Shown one piece after another: positions 11,012-22,935 of a DNA stretch of 64,000 nucleotides (the first letter of the stretch is position 1; every line of letters starts with the position of its first letter). Location: NCBI GenBank assembly GCA_947095585.1, contig OX352762.1, forward strand, positions 42,518,537-42,582,536. The letters are read 5' to 3'. The position numbers and the translations under genes were made by a program. The DNA is from Nephrocerus scutellatus (taxonomy: Eukaryota; Arthropoda; Insecta; Diptera; Pipunculidae). Below the pieces are notes generated by a model. It was not told the DNA's origin and searched no databases. It saw only the letters and a program-made list of their open reading frames with translations.

Positions 11012-11359
11012 TCAAAAAAAAAATCGGCAACCCGTTATATATGAACACAGAATGCTGTAATGGTGGACTCGGACACAGCAAGCACCTTCAGCGGTAATTT
11101 TGCTCTCAGTTGGCCTTGACCGCATGTAAGAGAATTCGGCATAAATGCGTAGCGAAAACTTTTGATATATTTCATCATCTATGTCTTGGTACAATTTACG
11201 CCTCAACCGGTGTTTAAATTTTGTCAATGCGAGTGGAATTTTCCATCGCATGACAATTTCTCTAGAATGTTCGATTGCTATTCTGCCACGTCGACAAGCG
11301 TGCTTTTGCGTTTCATCCATACAGAAGAGAATTGGACTGGAATTGCACCGTATTATCAT
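11012..11359 (-). other. unidentified open reading frame next to mariner
   Basis: 115 codons, basic and unrecognised (contains KFKHRLRRKLYQDIDDEI). Its last ~15 codons run into what is probably the mariner right end (about 11020-11040), so the mariner may have landed in this sequence. Upstream, to the right, other frames are broken. It could be an exon remnant, an old element or chance. Confidence 0.25.
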
Positions 11360-12207
11360 ACGATACTTACGGCCAATTGCAGTTCGACACCTTTTGGCTT
11401 GTTATGTGATGAACGTAATTTCCCATACAGGCACAAGCGATGCTACCGCTTTACCCCAAAATTCCAATAGAGCACATAAGAAAGAACGAAGAAATTTAAA
11501 GGGAGAAACAACAACAATCTGACCGGTTGCACTTGTTGCGTTGGTTGACTTATGCGACCACAGAAAAATAATCGACACTTGGAATTTGGGAGGCAGCTGA
11601 GTCAGTTGACTATCTCTTTTGCAGTCCTTTTTTTGCGATATTAAAACAACGGCAGCTGTACTTTCGGCCGACGCGAAAAGTGGTGCTTTTTCTTTGTATT
11701 AAATTTTTCTCCAACCCCCTAAGAAAAAAAAGGAAATATCATAAAAATTCTAGTGTTGGGAAAAAGGTCTTCCCTTTGACTAATTAAACTAAACTGTGAG
11801 TGTTAAAAAAAAAAAGGAAAAGGAGCAATGGCCGCCTTTACGTGTAGCGTACAAGCACGAGGAGTTCAGTGAAAACCCGAGTAACGCCACCGATTTTTTT
11901 TTATATATATATAAATTTCGATCACACCCTACCGGTTGTCCTAAATAAATGGAAAAAGAACGAAAAAAAAAGGCTAAGGATAAAGTGTATAGAATTCCAT
12001 AGAATATTGTTAATCACAACCAATATTCCTTATGTGTTTGCAATTAATCAAAGTTAACAAGAGTTTTTAGTTTTGTAATTTCGTCGAGCTGCCTCTGCAT
12101 TACTTAGCAGTTACTGATATCTAGCTTATGTTGAGACCTTTTTTTATGAAATTTGCACATAATTTGCAAAAAAAAAAGATAATAAAGTGTAAATTGTGCG
12201 TAAAAAT
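11360..12207. other. no recognised gene
   Basis: AT-rich with many A-runs. A 62-codon open stretch at 11869 begins inside low-complexity sequence and has no domain. I see nothing else here. Confidence 0.4.
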
Positions 12208-12402
12208 GCGTTTCATAACTTAATGCAAAGCAAACGCTGCATCATTCTGAATTTAATGCATTTCATAACTTAATGCAAAGCAAACGCTGCATCATTCTGA
12301 ATTTAATGCGTTTCATAACTTAATGCAAAGCAAACGCTGCATTTTGAATTTAATTCATTTCGTAACTTAATGCAAAGCAAACGCTGCATCATTCTGAATT
12401 TA
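12208..12402. repeat. tandem repeat, 50-bp unit, four copies
   Basis: Units start at 12208, 12258, 12308 and 12355, the third being shortened by three bases. Each carries TTAATGCAAAGCAAACGC; the first and third contain GCGTTT and AAACGC as a six-base inverted repeat about 18 bases apart. Confidence 0.95.
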
Positions 12403-12855
12403 TTGTTATTTCGCCGTCGCGAACAATACTTCGTTGTAGTAGGTTCTGAGTAGTTTTTTTTGGTATAAGTTAAGATTCAAAAAAAAAAAAAAAGAATGAA
12501 GACATGATATTTTAAAAATCGTAAATTTAATGTATGATTTTGGTTTAAAATTAAGGCCAATAGATTCCTATATATAATGATTAAGCCGCTAAATAATTTT
12601 AATGATAAATTGACTTGTTTGTTTTGAATTTTGTTCTGTTTAGGTTTTCAGCACGCGAAGAATATATTTGTAACAAAAATGGTGCAAGTCATGGGCGACC
12701 AAGAACCCAACCCGATTGCCGACGAGCAAAGGCCGAATTATAACGCGTGCGCCCGGGTCGTCAATGCCTCGCAGGTGAACGACGACGGATTATATCACCA
12801 ACGTTTACCATTGGAACCAAATTAGTCCATTACCATCAAACATTACATTACAAAA
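12403..12855. other. possible LTR end upstream of a tRNA-Lys primer-binding site
   Basis: No recognised protein. The 3' part ends in CATTACATTACAAAA right before the primer-binding site at 12856, so part of it is probably a 5' LTR, but no LTR start could be fixed. A 48-codon frame from the ATG at 12679 has no known domain. Confidence 0.3.
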
Positions 12856-12873
12856 TGGCGCCCAACGTGGGGC
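12856..12873 (+). promoter_or_regulatory. LTR-retrotransposon primer-binding site (tRNA-Lys type)
   Basis: TGGCGCCCAACGTGGGGC is complementary to the 3' end of a lysine tRNA as used by some gypsy elements and retroviruses. It points to a plus-strand element starting here. Nothing recognisable of its gag-pol follows before the next element at 13741. Confidence 0.65.
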
Positions 12874-13740
12874 CCGAAAGGTATACTGCTGGTAGATCTT
12901 TTAAAGTCCCCAAACTTTTCCAATTTGAATTTCCCAGTAGATAAATACACATACCTACATGGTATTTTGGTTGTTCTGGTGTGCGTTAGCAACGCCTACG
13001 GATCCCTACTCTATCTTATGTATTCAGCCGCGTTCAAGGGATGAAGTGAACTTTCTTTTTGGAATTGCAGACATCTTTCCTGAGGAGGAAGTGCTGACCA
13101 AAGGACTTTAGCTTCGTCCTGAGTTCGTGGCAGCTTATATTAATTTCGTCTATCATTCTAATTTTATTTTGCTCGATTAAATCTCCTAGTAGATTATGTT
13201 AGTCTTAATGGCGATCCCTTCTTTGTCTGGATGATACCTCGAACCTTTCATGTGGAATTGTAGGTGTTTGAAATTCTGTTCGGATACCTAACCAAGGATT
13301 AAGATTCGTAGGATATTTCATCCCAATTCTCTACTATCGTAGGTTCTCTGCGGATTGAGCAGAGAATTTGATGCGTTTCGTGGAACTGTAGGCGTTTTAC
13401 TATAGGTGGACGACCTGACTCGAGAGCGCTCAGTTCAGCGAGGCCGCAGCTGAATTTGTAATAGTTTGTTTGGCCCTAAGGCTAATGAAGCATTTTTTTT
13501 TTAAGTTTTTCTTGGAACTATTAGCTATTTGTCGGCTGACGAGCACTAGGCCAGAGCTCTGATAGCCTTATTGTCGCTAACAGTGTTAGTTGTTTGAGTA
13601 TTTCCCCCTTTGGAAATACCTTTGTCGCGAACTTTTAACTCACTTTAAACGGAATCTCACTGGAATTGCCAGGGATGGCATTGTGCAATTCGTGGACGAT
13701 TAATCGTTTTTTTTCTGTCTTAAGATGGATACCCGTATTA
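12874..13740. other. leader or decayed interior of the plus-strand LTR element
   Basis: No open frame of note. The phrase TGGAATTG(C/T)AG recurs loosely about three times, suggesting old internal repetition. The segment ends where the minus-strand gypsy integrase begins. Confidence 0.3.
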
Positions 13741-14699
13741 CTAAATTATTTCCTTAATTTTATTTATCATGAGTTTTAGATTGGGTATATAATTTTCTTT
13801 AAATATTTCTAAATAAACTTTTTCTATGCCTATATGATTATATTTTTTGTGTATATTGTGGATGAGCTCATCGGCTTCGATTGTGTTAAGGTCATTTAAA
13901 AATTTTGTGCTACGATATAAAATATTTTTCTTACCTTTATTTTCATTTTTCCAAACTTTTTGGAAGTTGTTAAATACTTTTTCATCTTTGACATATATGG
14001 AATTTATCATTGTAGTGTCCACTTCTTTTATTATTTCTAAAAAAATCGTTCTCTTTGTATTCTTTTTTACTAAATATTATTCTTCTTTTTCCAACATATG
14101 GATACAAAATTTCTTGATGATCATTTTCATTGATTTCAGGTATTATTTGTCGATTAAATAAATTAACCGGTTTTTCACTAATAGGAATAAGATATGAACT
14201 ATCTGATTCAGCACTGTGAATGGTTGCTAAGTCATCTTGTTGTAGCATATTTATTTTTACTCGAGATAGGGCGTCAGCCACTTTATTCTCTTTTCCTTGA
14301 ATATATTGTATCTCAAAAGCGTACTCTTCGAGTTTGATTTTGCAGCGTTGTAATTTTCTGTTTGGTTCTTTTAAATTGCTAAGCCATACTAATGGCCTGT
14401 GGTCAGTCTTAATGACGAACTTTCTTCCGTACAAATAATGTCGGAATTGAGCGGTAGCCCAGACAATGGCTAATAATTCCTTTTCTATTGTGCTATATTG
14501 GCACTCATGTTTGTTTAATGTGCGTGAAGCGAAACAAAGGGGACCATGAGATTGACTTAATACTGCTCCAATAGCAAAATTGCTTGCATCAGTTGTTAGT
14601 GTAAATCCTTTTGAAAAGTCTGGGTGTCTATTTATTAAATCATTTGTCATTAACGATTTTAATTTATGAAAGGATTCTTTGTAATCTTGATCGTTTATA
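13741..14699 (-). pseudogene. RNase H and truncated integrase of 17.6-like element
   Basis: 14650-13982 encodes RNase H ([15 protein letters not shown] with its catalytic Asp; [10 protein letters not shown] with the Glu; [10 protein letters not shown] with Asp) and the ADALSR linker. 14022-13741 encodes the integrase N-terminal zinc domain, with His-His in HNIHKKYNH; the Cys pair and the catalytic core are lost at the truncation. Confidence 0.85.
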
Positions 14700-16161
14700 T
14701 TTATTTTACTATCTTTCTTTAGGCATAAAGTTAAAGGTTTAATTATTTTTGCATAGTCATCTATAAATTTTCTGTAGTAACCTGTTAAACCTAGAAAGCT
14801 TTGGATTTCTTTTACTGTTTTTGGGATAGGAAAATTCTTTATAGTTTCTATTTTCTTTGGGTTTGGTTTTACACCATTTGGAGTTACTACATGCCCTAAA
14901 AATTCTGTTTCTTTACGTAGAAATTCAGATTTGTTTAATGATACTTTAAGATTTGCGTAAGTGTCAATAAGATTTTATGGAGTGAATCCATATGTTCTTG
15001 TAGGCTAGAGGAAAATATTATGATATCATCTAAATAGACGTAGCTTATTTTTCCTATGTAGTCTTTCAAGACTTCATTCATGAGTCTTTGAAAGGTTGCG
15101 GGTGCATTCTTTAAACCGAATGGCATTCGCAAAAACTCATAGTGTCCAGTTAATGTGCTAAATGCTGTTTTTTCTCTATATTTAGCATCAACTTCTATTT
15201 GAAAAAATCCTTTTGTGAGATCTAATGTTGTAAAATATACTGCTTGTCCTAGTTTATCTAATATCGAATCCATGTTTGGGATGGGATATTTATCTTCTTT
15301 GGTAACATTATTTAATTTTCTGTAGTCTATTACGATTCGCCACTCTTTATTACCAGCGTGGTCTTTATTTTTGGGTACGACCTAGATTGGGGCGTTATAA
15401 GGCGAAGCCGAATGCTGAATTATTTTTGATTCAAGCATTTCTTTTATTTGCCTATCCACTTCTTTTTTGTGGATTTCAGGATATCTGTATATTCTTGCAT
15501 ATATAGCGGAAGTATTTTCCGTTGGTATGTTGTGTTTTACGTGGTTGGTGAAACTTAAATCGTCACCTTTATGGTAAAAAGAATTTTTGTGTGTTTTTAA
15601 TTATTTTATTAATATATTTTTTTCTTCTGAGTTCAAATGCTCAGTCCTAAGTTCATTTGTAAAAGAATGATCAATAATTGTATTAAGAGGTGAAATATTA
15701 TTAAAGTAATTGATTGTACTTTCATATTCTTCTTCTTCATTTCTGTTGAGAAAGAAAGGTATGCTATTAACGTTCAACTTTAATATTTTATTTTTGTAAT
15801 TGATTGCACAATTATTTGGAATTAAAATATTATTCCCTATTATTCCGTTTAATTCTGAACTGAATGTGTGGATTTGGAATTCACAATCTTCAATGACTGA
15901 AAAAATAAATTGATCCTTAGGTATAATAATTTCTTTATTTATAGTTACTGGGTTCCCACAAGTTTTTATAATTAGAGGATTTTTTCTTATTTTAATAAAT
16001 TTCTTTGGAGCATCTACTTTTCTAAGAAGGCTATTAGTTGCTCCTGTATCAATGAGCATTCTAAAAGTTGTTTGTCCTTTTTTTAATTTAATAAAGGGCA
16101 TTCCGATCTTGTTCCGAGGCTGCATACCGAAAATTTGTATTACCTCCTGTGTCTTCGGCAT
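14700..16161 (-). pseudogene. protease and reverse transcriptase, downstream copy
   Basis: 16161-15601 repeats the 186-residue protease (LIDTGATNS). 15273-14935 encodes RT with [15 protein letters not shown] (catalytic Asp), [15 protein letters not shown] and [10 protein letters not shown] (catalytic YLDD). It carries the same in-frame TAG near 15385 as its twin. It continues, with frame changes, through the RT connection into RNase H at 14650. Confidence 0.85.
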
Positions 16162-18094
16162 AATTAGCTTTTGGTATTCGTTTGATTTGAGAAGATGTAG
16201 GATCTACATCCATAGGCTCAAATTTTTGGGGTTGCTGTCTATAGTTGTTGGAGTTATAGTTTCTGTTATAATTGTTATTACAATTGTTATTATTTGGTCT
16301 TTGGTAATTGTTTTGATTGTTTGGCACGTACGTTTTTGGTTGCCAATTATTATTATTATTTTTGTTGTTATTATTATTTTTCCTATTGTAATTATTTCTG
16401 AAGGGGTTATTGGGGGTTTTAAAATTATTACTATTTTTGTGCTCATACCTATTTTCAAATTTTTTATTATTCTATTTTCTTTGGGTTTGGTTTTACACCA
16501 TTTGGAGTTACTACATGCCCTAAAAATTCTGTTTCTTTACGTAGAAATTCAGATTTGTTTAATGATACTTTAAGATTTGCGTAAGTGTCAATAAGATTTT
16601 ATGGAGTGAATCCATATGTTCTTGTAGGCTAAAGGAAAATATTATGATATCATCTAAATAGACGTAGCATATTTTTCCTATGTAGTCTTTCAAGACTTCA
16701 TTCATGAGTCTTTGAAAGGTTGCGGGTGCATTCTTTAAACCGAATGGCATTCGCAAAAACTCATAGTGTCCAGTTAATGTGCTAAATGCTGTTTTTTCTC
16801 TATATTTAGCATCAACTTCTATTTGAAAAAATCCTTTTGAGAGATCTAATGTTGTAAAATATACTGCTTGTCCTAGTTTATCTAATATCGAATCCATGTT
16901 TGGGATGGGATATTTATCTTCTTTGGTAACATTATTTAATTTTCTGTAGTCTATTACGATTCGCCACTCTTTATTACCAGCGTGGTCTTTATTTTTGGGT
17001 ACGACCTAGATTGGGGCGTTATAAGGCGAAGCCGAATGCTGAATTATTTTTGATTCAAGCATTTCTTTTATTTGCCTATTCACTTCTTTTTTGTGGATTT
17101 CAGGATATCTGTATATTCTTGCATATATAGCGGAAGTATTTTCCGTTGGTATGTTGTGTTTTACGTGGTTGGTGAAACTTGAATCGTCACCTTTATGGTA
17201 AAAAGAATTTTTGTGTGTTTTTAATTATTTTATTAATATATTTTTTTCTTCTGAGTTCAAATGCTCAGTCCTAAGTTCATTTGTAAAAGAATGATCAATA
17301 ATTGTATTAAGAGGTGAAATATTATTAAAGTAATTGATTGTACTTTCATATTCTTCTTCTTCATTTCTGTTGAGAAAGAAAGGTATGCTATTAACGTTCA
17401 ACTTTAATATTTTATTTTTGTAATTGATTGCACAATTATTTGGAATTAAAATATTATTCCCTATTATTCCGTTTAATTCTGAACTGAATGTGTGGATTTG
17501 GAATTCACAATCTTCAATGACTGAAAAAATAAATTGATCCTTAGGTATAATAATTTCTTTATTTATAGTTACTGGGTTCCCACAAGTTTTTATAATTAGA
17601 GGATTTTTTCTTATTTTAATAAATTTCTTTGGAGCATCTACTTTTCTAAGAAGGCTATTAGTTGCTCCTGTATCAATGAGCATTCTAAAAGTTGTTTGTC
17701 CTTTTTTTAATTTAATAAAGGGCATTCCGATCTTGTTCCGAGGCTGCATACCGAAAATTTGTATTACCTCCTGTGTCTTCGGCATAATTAGCTTTTGGTA
17801 TTCGTTTGATTTGAGAAGATGTAGGATCTACATCCATAGGCTCAAATTTTTGGGGTTGCTGTCTATAGTTGTTGGAGTTATAGTTTCTGTTATAATTGTT
17901 ATTATAATTGTTATTATTTGGTCTTTGGTAATTGTTTTGATTGTTTGGCACGTACGTTTTTGGTTGCCAATTATTATTATTATTTTTGTTGTTATTATTA
18001 TTTTTCCTATTGTAATTATTTCTGAAGGGGTTATTGGGGGTTTTAAAATTATTACTATTTTTGTGCTCATACCTATTTTCAAATTTTTTATTAT
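14847..18094. repeat. 1,624-bp tandem duplication within gypsy element
   Basis: 14847-16470 and 16471-18094 are near-identical copies at an offset of exactly 1,624 bp, differing at only a few bases. Each holds the Asn-rich gag tail, protease and first half of RT. The length is not a multiple of three. The internal join at 16470/16471 has almost no overlap. Confidence 0.95.
16471..17785 (-). pseudogene. protease and RT N-terminal half, upstream copy
   Basis: 17785-17225 encodes 186 residues with the retropepsin motif LIDTGATNS near residue 37. RT follows with the YRKLN and LPFGLK/MPFGLK-type region and YLDDIII at 16559-16897. A TAG stop replaces the Trp expected in NAPI-W-VVPK at about 17009, and the same stop is in the other copy. 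The copy breaks off at 16471 before the RT thumb. Confidence 0.85.
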
Positions 18095-18897
18095 AGTGTT
18101 TTTGTTTTTCATCGTAACTGTCTACATCGTTGTTTTGTCTTATGACAAATCCTGCACTATTTAACTCATAAATTGCTAACTCCATGGTGTTTGGTTTTAG
18201 AGCATAGAGGATTGTCCTCATATGAGTTGGCAATTTTTCTTTAAAGATATTAAGTGCCGCTTGGTTATTTCTAGTAATATCTAAGAGGTTATTTTCTTGT
18301 TGGCATTTTTGATTTAATAAAGAGAGAGTTTTCTGAATGTAGCTATAAAATTTTATAACATGTCTCTGTACTGAGAATTTCTCAATTCCTCATATAATTG
18401 GTTGCTATTTTTGAAGCCACCGAACTTTTCTATAAGCATAGCTTTGATATCTGTCCATGTCGTTAAGTGGGTATGAATTTCTATACTTTGTCTTGCTCTA
18501 CCTATAAATTTTGGTTTTAACAAATTAATACACAATTTTTGGCCTTGACAATTATATTCCAATAAAGTGGGAATAATGTCATCGATATTTTTAATAAAAA
18601 TTGGAAGATCTTCCGTTCTTCCATCAAAAGTAATAAGTCTTTCTATGTATTTTAATGGGTTTAATTGTAGACTTTTTAAAACTACATTATTATTATTATT
18701 AATATTATAATTACCATTTGCTTGTTTGCTAGTTGTGGTGGTTGTTGTTGTTCGTGTTGATTATTCATCATGATGCCTGCGTCGTCTTCTTCGGAGCTTG
18801 AATTATTAGATGACTGTTGCTGTTTGTAAGGGTTGAATTTACGTTGTTTCCTTAATTGTTCTTTAATCTTCTTCATTTGTCGATCACGTTGGGGCAT
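17712..18897 (-). pseudogene. gag of 17.6-like element
   Basis: It starts MPQRDRQMKKIKEQLRK at 18897. A frame change near 18700 is needed to continue into the capsid-like part (ERLITFDGRTEDL, CQGQKLCINLL), and another near 18355, after which it runs into a very Asn-rich tail (from 18233), encoded largely by AAT/AAC triplets that form a low-complexity tract. There is no CCHC knuckle in the tail; 17.6-type gags often lack a clear one. Two frameshifts make it dead. Confidence 0.8.
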
Positions 18898-19374
18898 TAG
18901 ATAATACCACTTTTCTTCAGTTCTTTTTTGTTGTTTTTATTTTTATTGATTGTTCATAGTTTATGAAATTATTTTTGTATTTGTTTTATTATTGTTCGTA
19001 TTCATAATTTTCTTCACTTTCACTTCCAATTATTTCCTCTCTATGAGGTTTCGTAACATTAATTATTTTTGCTAACCATGGTTACTAAATAATTTAATTT
19101 TCAATATTCGATTTTCATTCGAATAATTCGATTTTCGTTAGATAATTCGATTTTCGTTCGAATAATTTTTTGTCACTAAATTCGGTCAAGTGGTTTTCAC
19201 TTTTCACTTTATTTAGTGTTTAAACACTGAAATTGTTTTAAATGTAAATTGATGATTTTCGTTCATCAATGAGACATTTTTCACTTTCAATGTTCACGCG
19301 GTTTGCAGATTTTTCGCGTTTTATTCGTTTCACGGATTGACTTTTAAATTAACAGATTTTCGCTCTGTTAAGTC

Positions 19375-19393
19375 AATCCTACCGACTGCGCCA
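19375..19393 (-). promoter_or_regulatory. primer-binding site, tRNA-Ser type
   Basis: On the minus strand it reads TGGCGCAGTCGGTAGGATT immediately after the LTR end, the hallmark of the 17.6/297 lineage. Confidence 0.85.
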
Positions 19394-19915
19394 ATTTTAA
19401 TAAAGTATTCAAATTTAGTTAAAAAAAAATATTTTTAATTTCAAAATGAATATCTTTATTATTTGAGTATTAAGACTAGAGCTTCGGATCCCTTACCACT
19501 GGTGGGGGGAAATCGTCAGCTGTAAATGGTGACTGCTTAAAGACTGAATTAATTGAGATCAAGCGATCCCTTTTTATAGTGCTTAGTTGCTAATGCAGCA
19601 TTTTGACTGCGGACGATACTCTTTGTATCGTTTACATTGAAAATGGCGGTTTGTTTATAATACAATACTTAACACGAGGCATTTTGCCTGCGGACGATAA
19701 CCTTTGAACATTCCGACTGCGGACGATACTCTTTGTATCGTTTACATTGAAAATGGCGGTTTGTTAATACTAAAATATTTAACACGAGGCATTTTGCCTG
19801 CGGACGATAACTTCTGTACATTCCGACTGCGGACGATACTCTTTGTATCGTTTACATTTATTGGTTGAACTTAAAGTCCAGGGTTTGTTCATCTTGGTTT
19901 GTTGGTATTTGTTGG
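19394..19915 (-). mobile_element. 5' LTR with 110-bp internal repeats
   Basis: It lies outside the primer-binding site. Its outer end is not certain. It contains a sub-repeat with a period of 110 bp, with GACTGCGGACGATAC at 19605, 19715 and 19825. Each repeat includes the perfect hairpin CGATAC-TCTTT-GTATCG and most include AATGGCGG. Such arrays in LTRs often hold enhancer or insulator sites; that role here is inference. Confidence 0.65.
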
Positions 19916-20017
19916 GGCGTATATATATATATAATCATCACATTCTTATATATATAAGAATATGATCATTATGGTCTGGATATATATATATATATATATA
20001 AAAAAAATATCTTAATC
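19916..20017. repeat. (AT)n tracts
   Basis: Two TA dinucleotide tracts flank a palindrome around CATTCTTATATATATAAGAAT. The phrase ATGATCATTATGGTCTGGA at about 19968 recurs at 53846 beside an inverted fragment of the adjacent satellite. Confidence 0.85.
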
Positions 20018-20376
20018 TTAGTCCTACATACCGAATTTCATACGAATCGATTGAGAAATTGCTTGGTCCACAAAATTACAGACCCTATTGGCCAGGTCCA
20101 AGAATTTCCATAGGAACAAATCTTGTAGTCGCATCTTAGTCCTACATACCAAATTTCATAAAAATCGCTTGAGGAATGGCTTGGTCCACAAAATTCCAGA
20201 CCCTATTGGCTCTATCCCAGAATTTCCATAGGAACAAGTCTTATAGTCGCATCTTAGTCCTACATACCGAATTTCATACGAATCGATCGAGAAATTGCTT
20301 GGTCCACAAAATTCCAGACCCTATTGGCCAGATCCAATAATTTCCATAGGAAAAAATCTTGTAGTCGCATTTTAGT
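20018..20376 (+). repeat. 118-bp satellite, left part
   Basis: Units start at about 20018, 20135, 20253 and 20371 with the phrase CTTAGTCCTACATACC. The array is interrupted at 20376 by a LINE insertion and resumes at 22936. Apparent open frames in it are shadows of the repeat. Confidence 0.95.
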
Positions 20377-22651
20377 TCCACCGTCAACTCTGGATTTCTT
20401 TCTGGCAACTACAAATTTTATTAATACCCTTCCAGAATTTAGAAATTATTCCTGTTTGTCGCACGATAGCGACTCGGATCATATGGCCATAGAGCTTCGA
20501 GTGAGGCTGAATCAGCAAATTTTGAAAGACACACCAACATCTGAACTACACATCAACTTCAGGAAAGTAAACTGGAACCGGTATAGATATGAAGTTGAAG
20601 CTGATTTAACAATGCCAGCGGACTGCAGAAATCTGGAGAATAACGAAATTGACGATGCTATCAGAAATTTCGAGAATGCGGTAAACACAGCCATCGATCG
20701 GCAGAAAACAATACGTACCAGCAGGGATCGCTTCCAACACCTGCCTGGGCATTTACAGGCAATATATGCTCACAAGCAACGGCTGAGGTAGCGCCTGCAG
20801 AGGATTTTTAACAGGACTCTTAATACGTTCAACGACGAATACCAGTCTGTGCTTTCACCACTGTGTTGTACAGTGAATATGTTTCGTCAAGCACTGCGGA
20901 GGTACCTGGAAGATGACCTGACCAAACGACTCCAGAACATCACACCAGGTTCTGATGCTTTTAAGAAGCTGAACTCTCTGGTCGGAAAGCGTATTTCCAT
21001 TCCAGAGAGTATCACGTTTGGAGATCAAGTAGCATCCAGTCCTATTGAAAAAGCCGAAGCCTTTGCCTGCCATTTTGAAAGGAGCTTTACGGACCGACCA
21101 CCAACGCATCTTCCAGATTTTTTGGAAGAGGTGGAATTCTTGTGGAAGACGCCACTTCTGCAAGTAATCCTGTAGTGCAGTGAATAAAACCCCGCTAGAG
21201 CGCGCGTAGACGTTGAAATGTTTACCAAAACAGATATTGTCAGTGATTTAATAATGAGTGGAAACTCAAAAAAATCATCGGGCATTGACGGGATTTCTAA
21301 CTTTTTGCTTAACAAGTTACCGGGTATGGCAATTTTGATGCTAACCATAATTTTCAACAATTGCCTTAACAATGGGTACTTTCCAGACAACTGGAAGGTG
21401 GCCAAAGTAGTACCAGTACCCAAGAAAACTGCCCGCTCAAGCGTAACTGGTTACCGTCCAATAGCTTTACTGTGTTGTATAAGTAAAGTATTCGAGTCTT
21501 TGATCCGTAAAAAGATCAATACGTTTTGTTCGGAAAGAGGCCTTATTTCTTCCTTTCAATTCGGTTTCCGAGAAAAGCACTCTACGATGCACCCTCCGCT
21601 GAAACTTCACAGCAACGGCACTCGAGGACTGAACGTTAAAAGCAGTACAATAGTCAGTTTGCTAGACATCGAAAAATCCTTCGATAGTGTTTGGATCAAC
21701 GGGCTACAGTTCAAACTTATTAGATTTGGCTTCCCCAATTATATTGTAAAAATAATTTAAAAATTTCTCTTTCACAGGGTATTTTTTGTACAGATTTTTG
21801 GCGACTCATCCACTAGGAAAGGGATTAAAGCTGGAGTTCCTCAAGGTTCCAGACCTGGCCCAGTCCTTTTCAGCATCTACACGGCGGATCAACCCACCAA
21901 TACTGCCGAAACAAGCAGCATGCTTTACGCGGATGACTCCATCACGTATGCCGTTTCTCTCTCTCCTGAGATAGATGCCCGAAGAGTGGAGGAATACCTC
22001 CGAAATCATTGGGAGTACTACCTGAAGTGGGGACTGAAGATCAACGCCAACAAATCGAAACACATCTGCTTCCGAGTGCCGAAACAAGGATAAGAAAAAT
22101 CGCAAAATCGCAAGCCGGTGCAGAGCCTTAAAAATCACCCTTCCGGATAACACGACAATAAACACCAAGTCAGAGACTAAGTACCTGGGAATCAACTTTA
22201 CTGAGAGGCTCAAGTTTAACTCTCACATCGATAAAACATTGAAAAAAGCGAACTACGCTCTTCATTTGGTGCACCCGCTACTAAGAAGACGAAACGGACT
22301 GTCTAACAACACCAGGCTGCTCATATACAAGCAGCTCATTAGGCCAGTGATAACCTATGGCTATCCCATATGGTTCACCGTCTCACCAACAACGATGAAG
22401 AAGATCTCCCTATTTGAAAGGAAGGTACTTAGGATCTGTACAGGACACTGGAGGGTGCCAAACAGCTATAAGTTTGTGTCGACGACGAAACACATCCAAG
22501 TCCGGAGATGCAAGGACTGAGAATCGAGGAAATCGAGCCAAGCCACCGCTATATAAACATCAGAGAATTCACAGATGCTAAATACAACGACATCCTTAAT
22601 AATCAAGACGCCTCCTTCTACGAGGAGGCCAACAATCAACATTACAGAGGC
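20377..22651 (+). pseudogene. LINE pol: endonuclease end, RT, C-terminus
   Basis: 20377-20791 encodes the end of the AP-type endonuclease (DSDSDHMAIELRV). 20849-21175 is the linker, and 21218-21760 RT with KKSSGIDGIS, VPVPKK and SLLDIEKSFDSVW (catalytic Asp). After a frame change, 21780-22092 encodes AGVPQGS and MLYADDSITY (catalytic YADD). 22239-22520 is the C-terminal region (LLIYKQLIRPVITYGYPIW), and 22500-22651 ends it in another frame. The TADQP after PVLFSIY is typical of the jockey clade. Several stops and shifts make it inactive. Confidence 0.85.
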
Positions 22652-22935
22652 TGAAGATCGCCCTGTTTATAACCCCTTTTATATATTTTTCCATTTTTAT
22701 TTTATTTTAAAATTTATCGTTTAAAATTAAATTACTTTAAATATAAACATGTAGTAGATTAAGTAGTAAATAATATTGTTTAATAATAAGCAATACAAAA
22801 AAAAAACAATGTAAATACGTTGGGCCCCTAATGTTGAGCCGACACTTATTAATAATAGTTATAAGTTTAGTTTTAAGTCAAAATATATGTATATTACTTT
22901 AATGTTAAATAAAATATCTTAATCTAAAAAAAAAA
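20377..22935 (+). mobile_element. jockey-clade LINE, 5'-truncated, inserted in satellite
   Basis: 2,559 bp bounded by a ~12-bp target-site duplication (TCGCAT-T/C-TTAGT at 20365-20376 and 22936-22947, one mismatch). It starts within the endonuclease domain and ends with an A-run after an AATAAA signal. 5' truncation, a poly-A tail and target duplication are the signature of target-primed reverse transcription. Confidence 0.92.

Larger units (their letters stand above)
13741..19915 (-). mobile_element. 17.6/297-like Ty3/gypsy element, 3'-truncated
   Basis: Read on the minus strand the order is LTR (about 19915-19394), primer-binding site, gag, protease, RT, RNase H and the first part of integrase, where it stops at 13741. 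The primer-binding site TGGCGCAGTCGGTAGGATT is the serine-tRNA type of Drosophila 17.6 and 297. The second LTR and most of integrase are missing. A 1,624-bp block is tandemly duplicated (14847-18094). Confidence 0.9.

Noticed and set aside
9470..11040. Possible mariner terminal inverted repeats (TATAATCTGGGTTGATGG near 9478 against ATAACGGGTTGCCG at 11025-11040, inverse strand)
   Set aside because: Similarity is too weak and too short to call; the left end remains unknown.
16052..18164. Long plus-strand open frames rich in Ile/Val
   Set aside because: They are antisense to the Asn-rich gag tail and protease; the AAT/ATT repeats keep both strands open.
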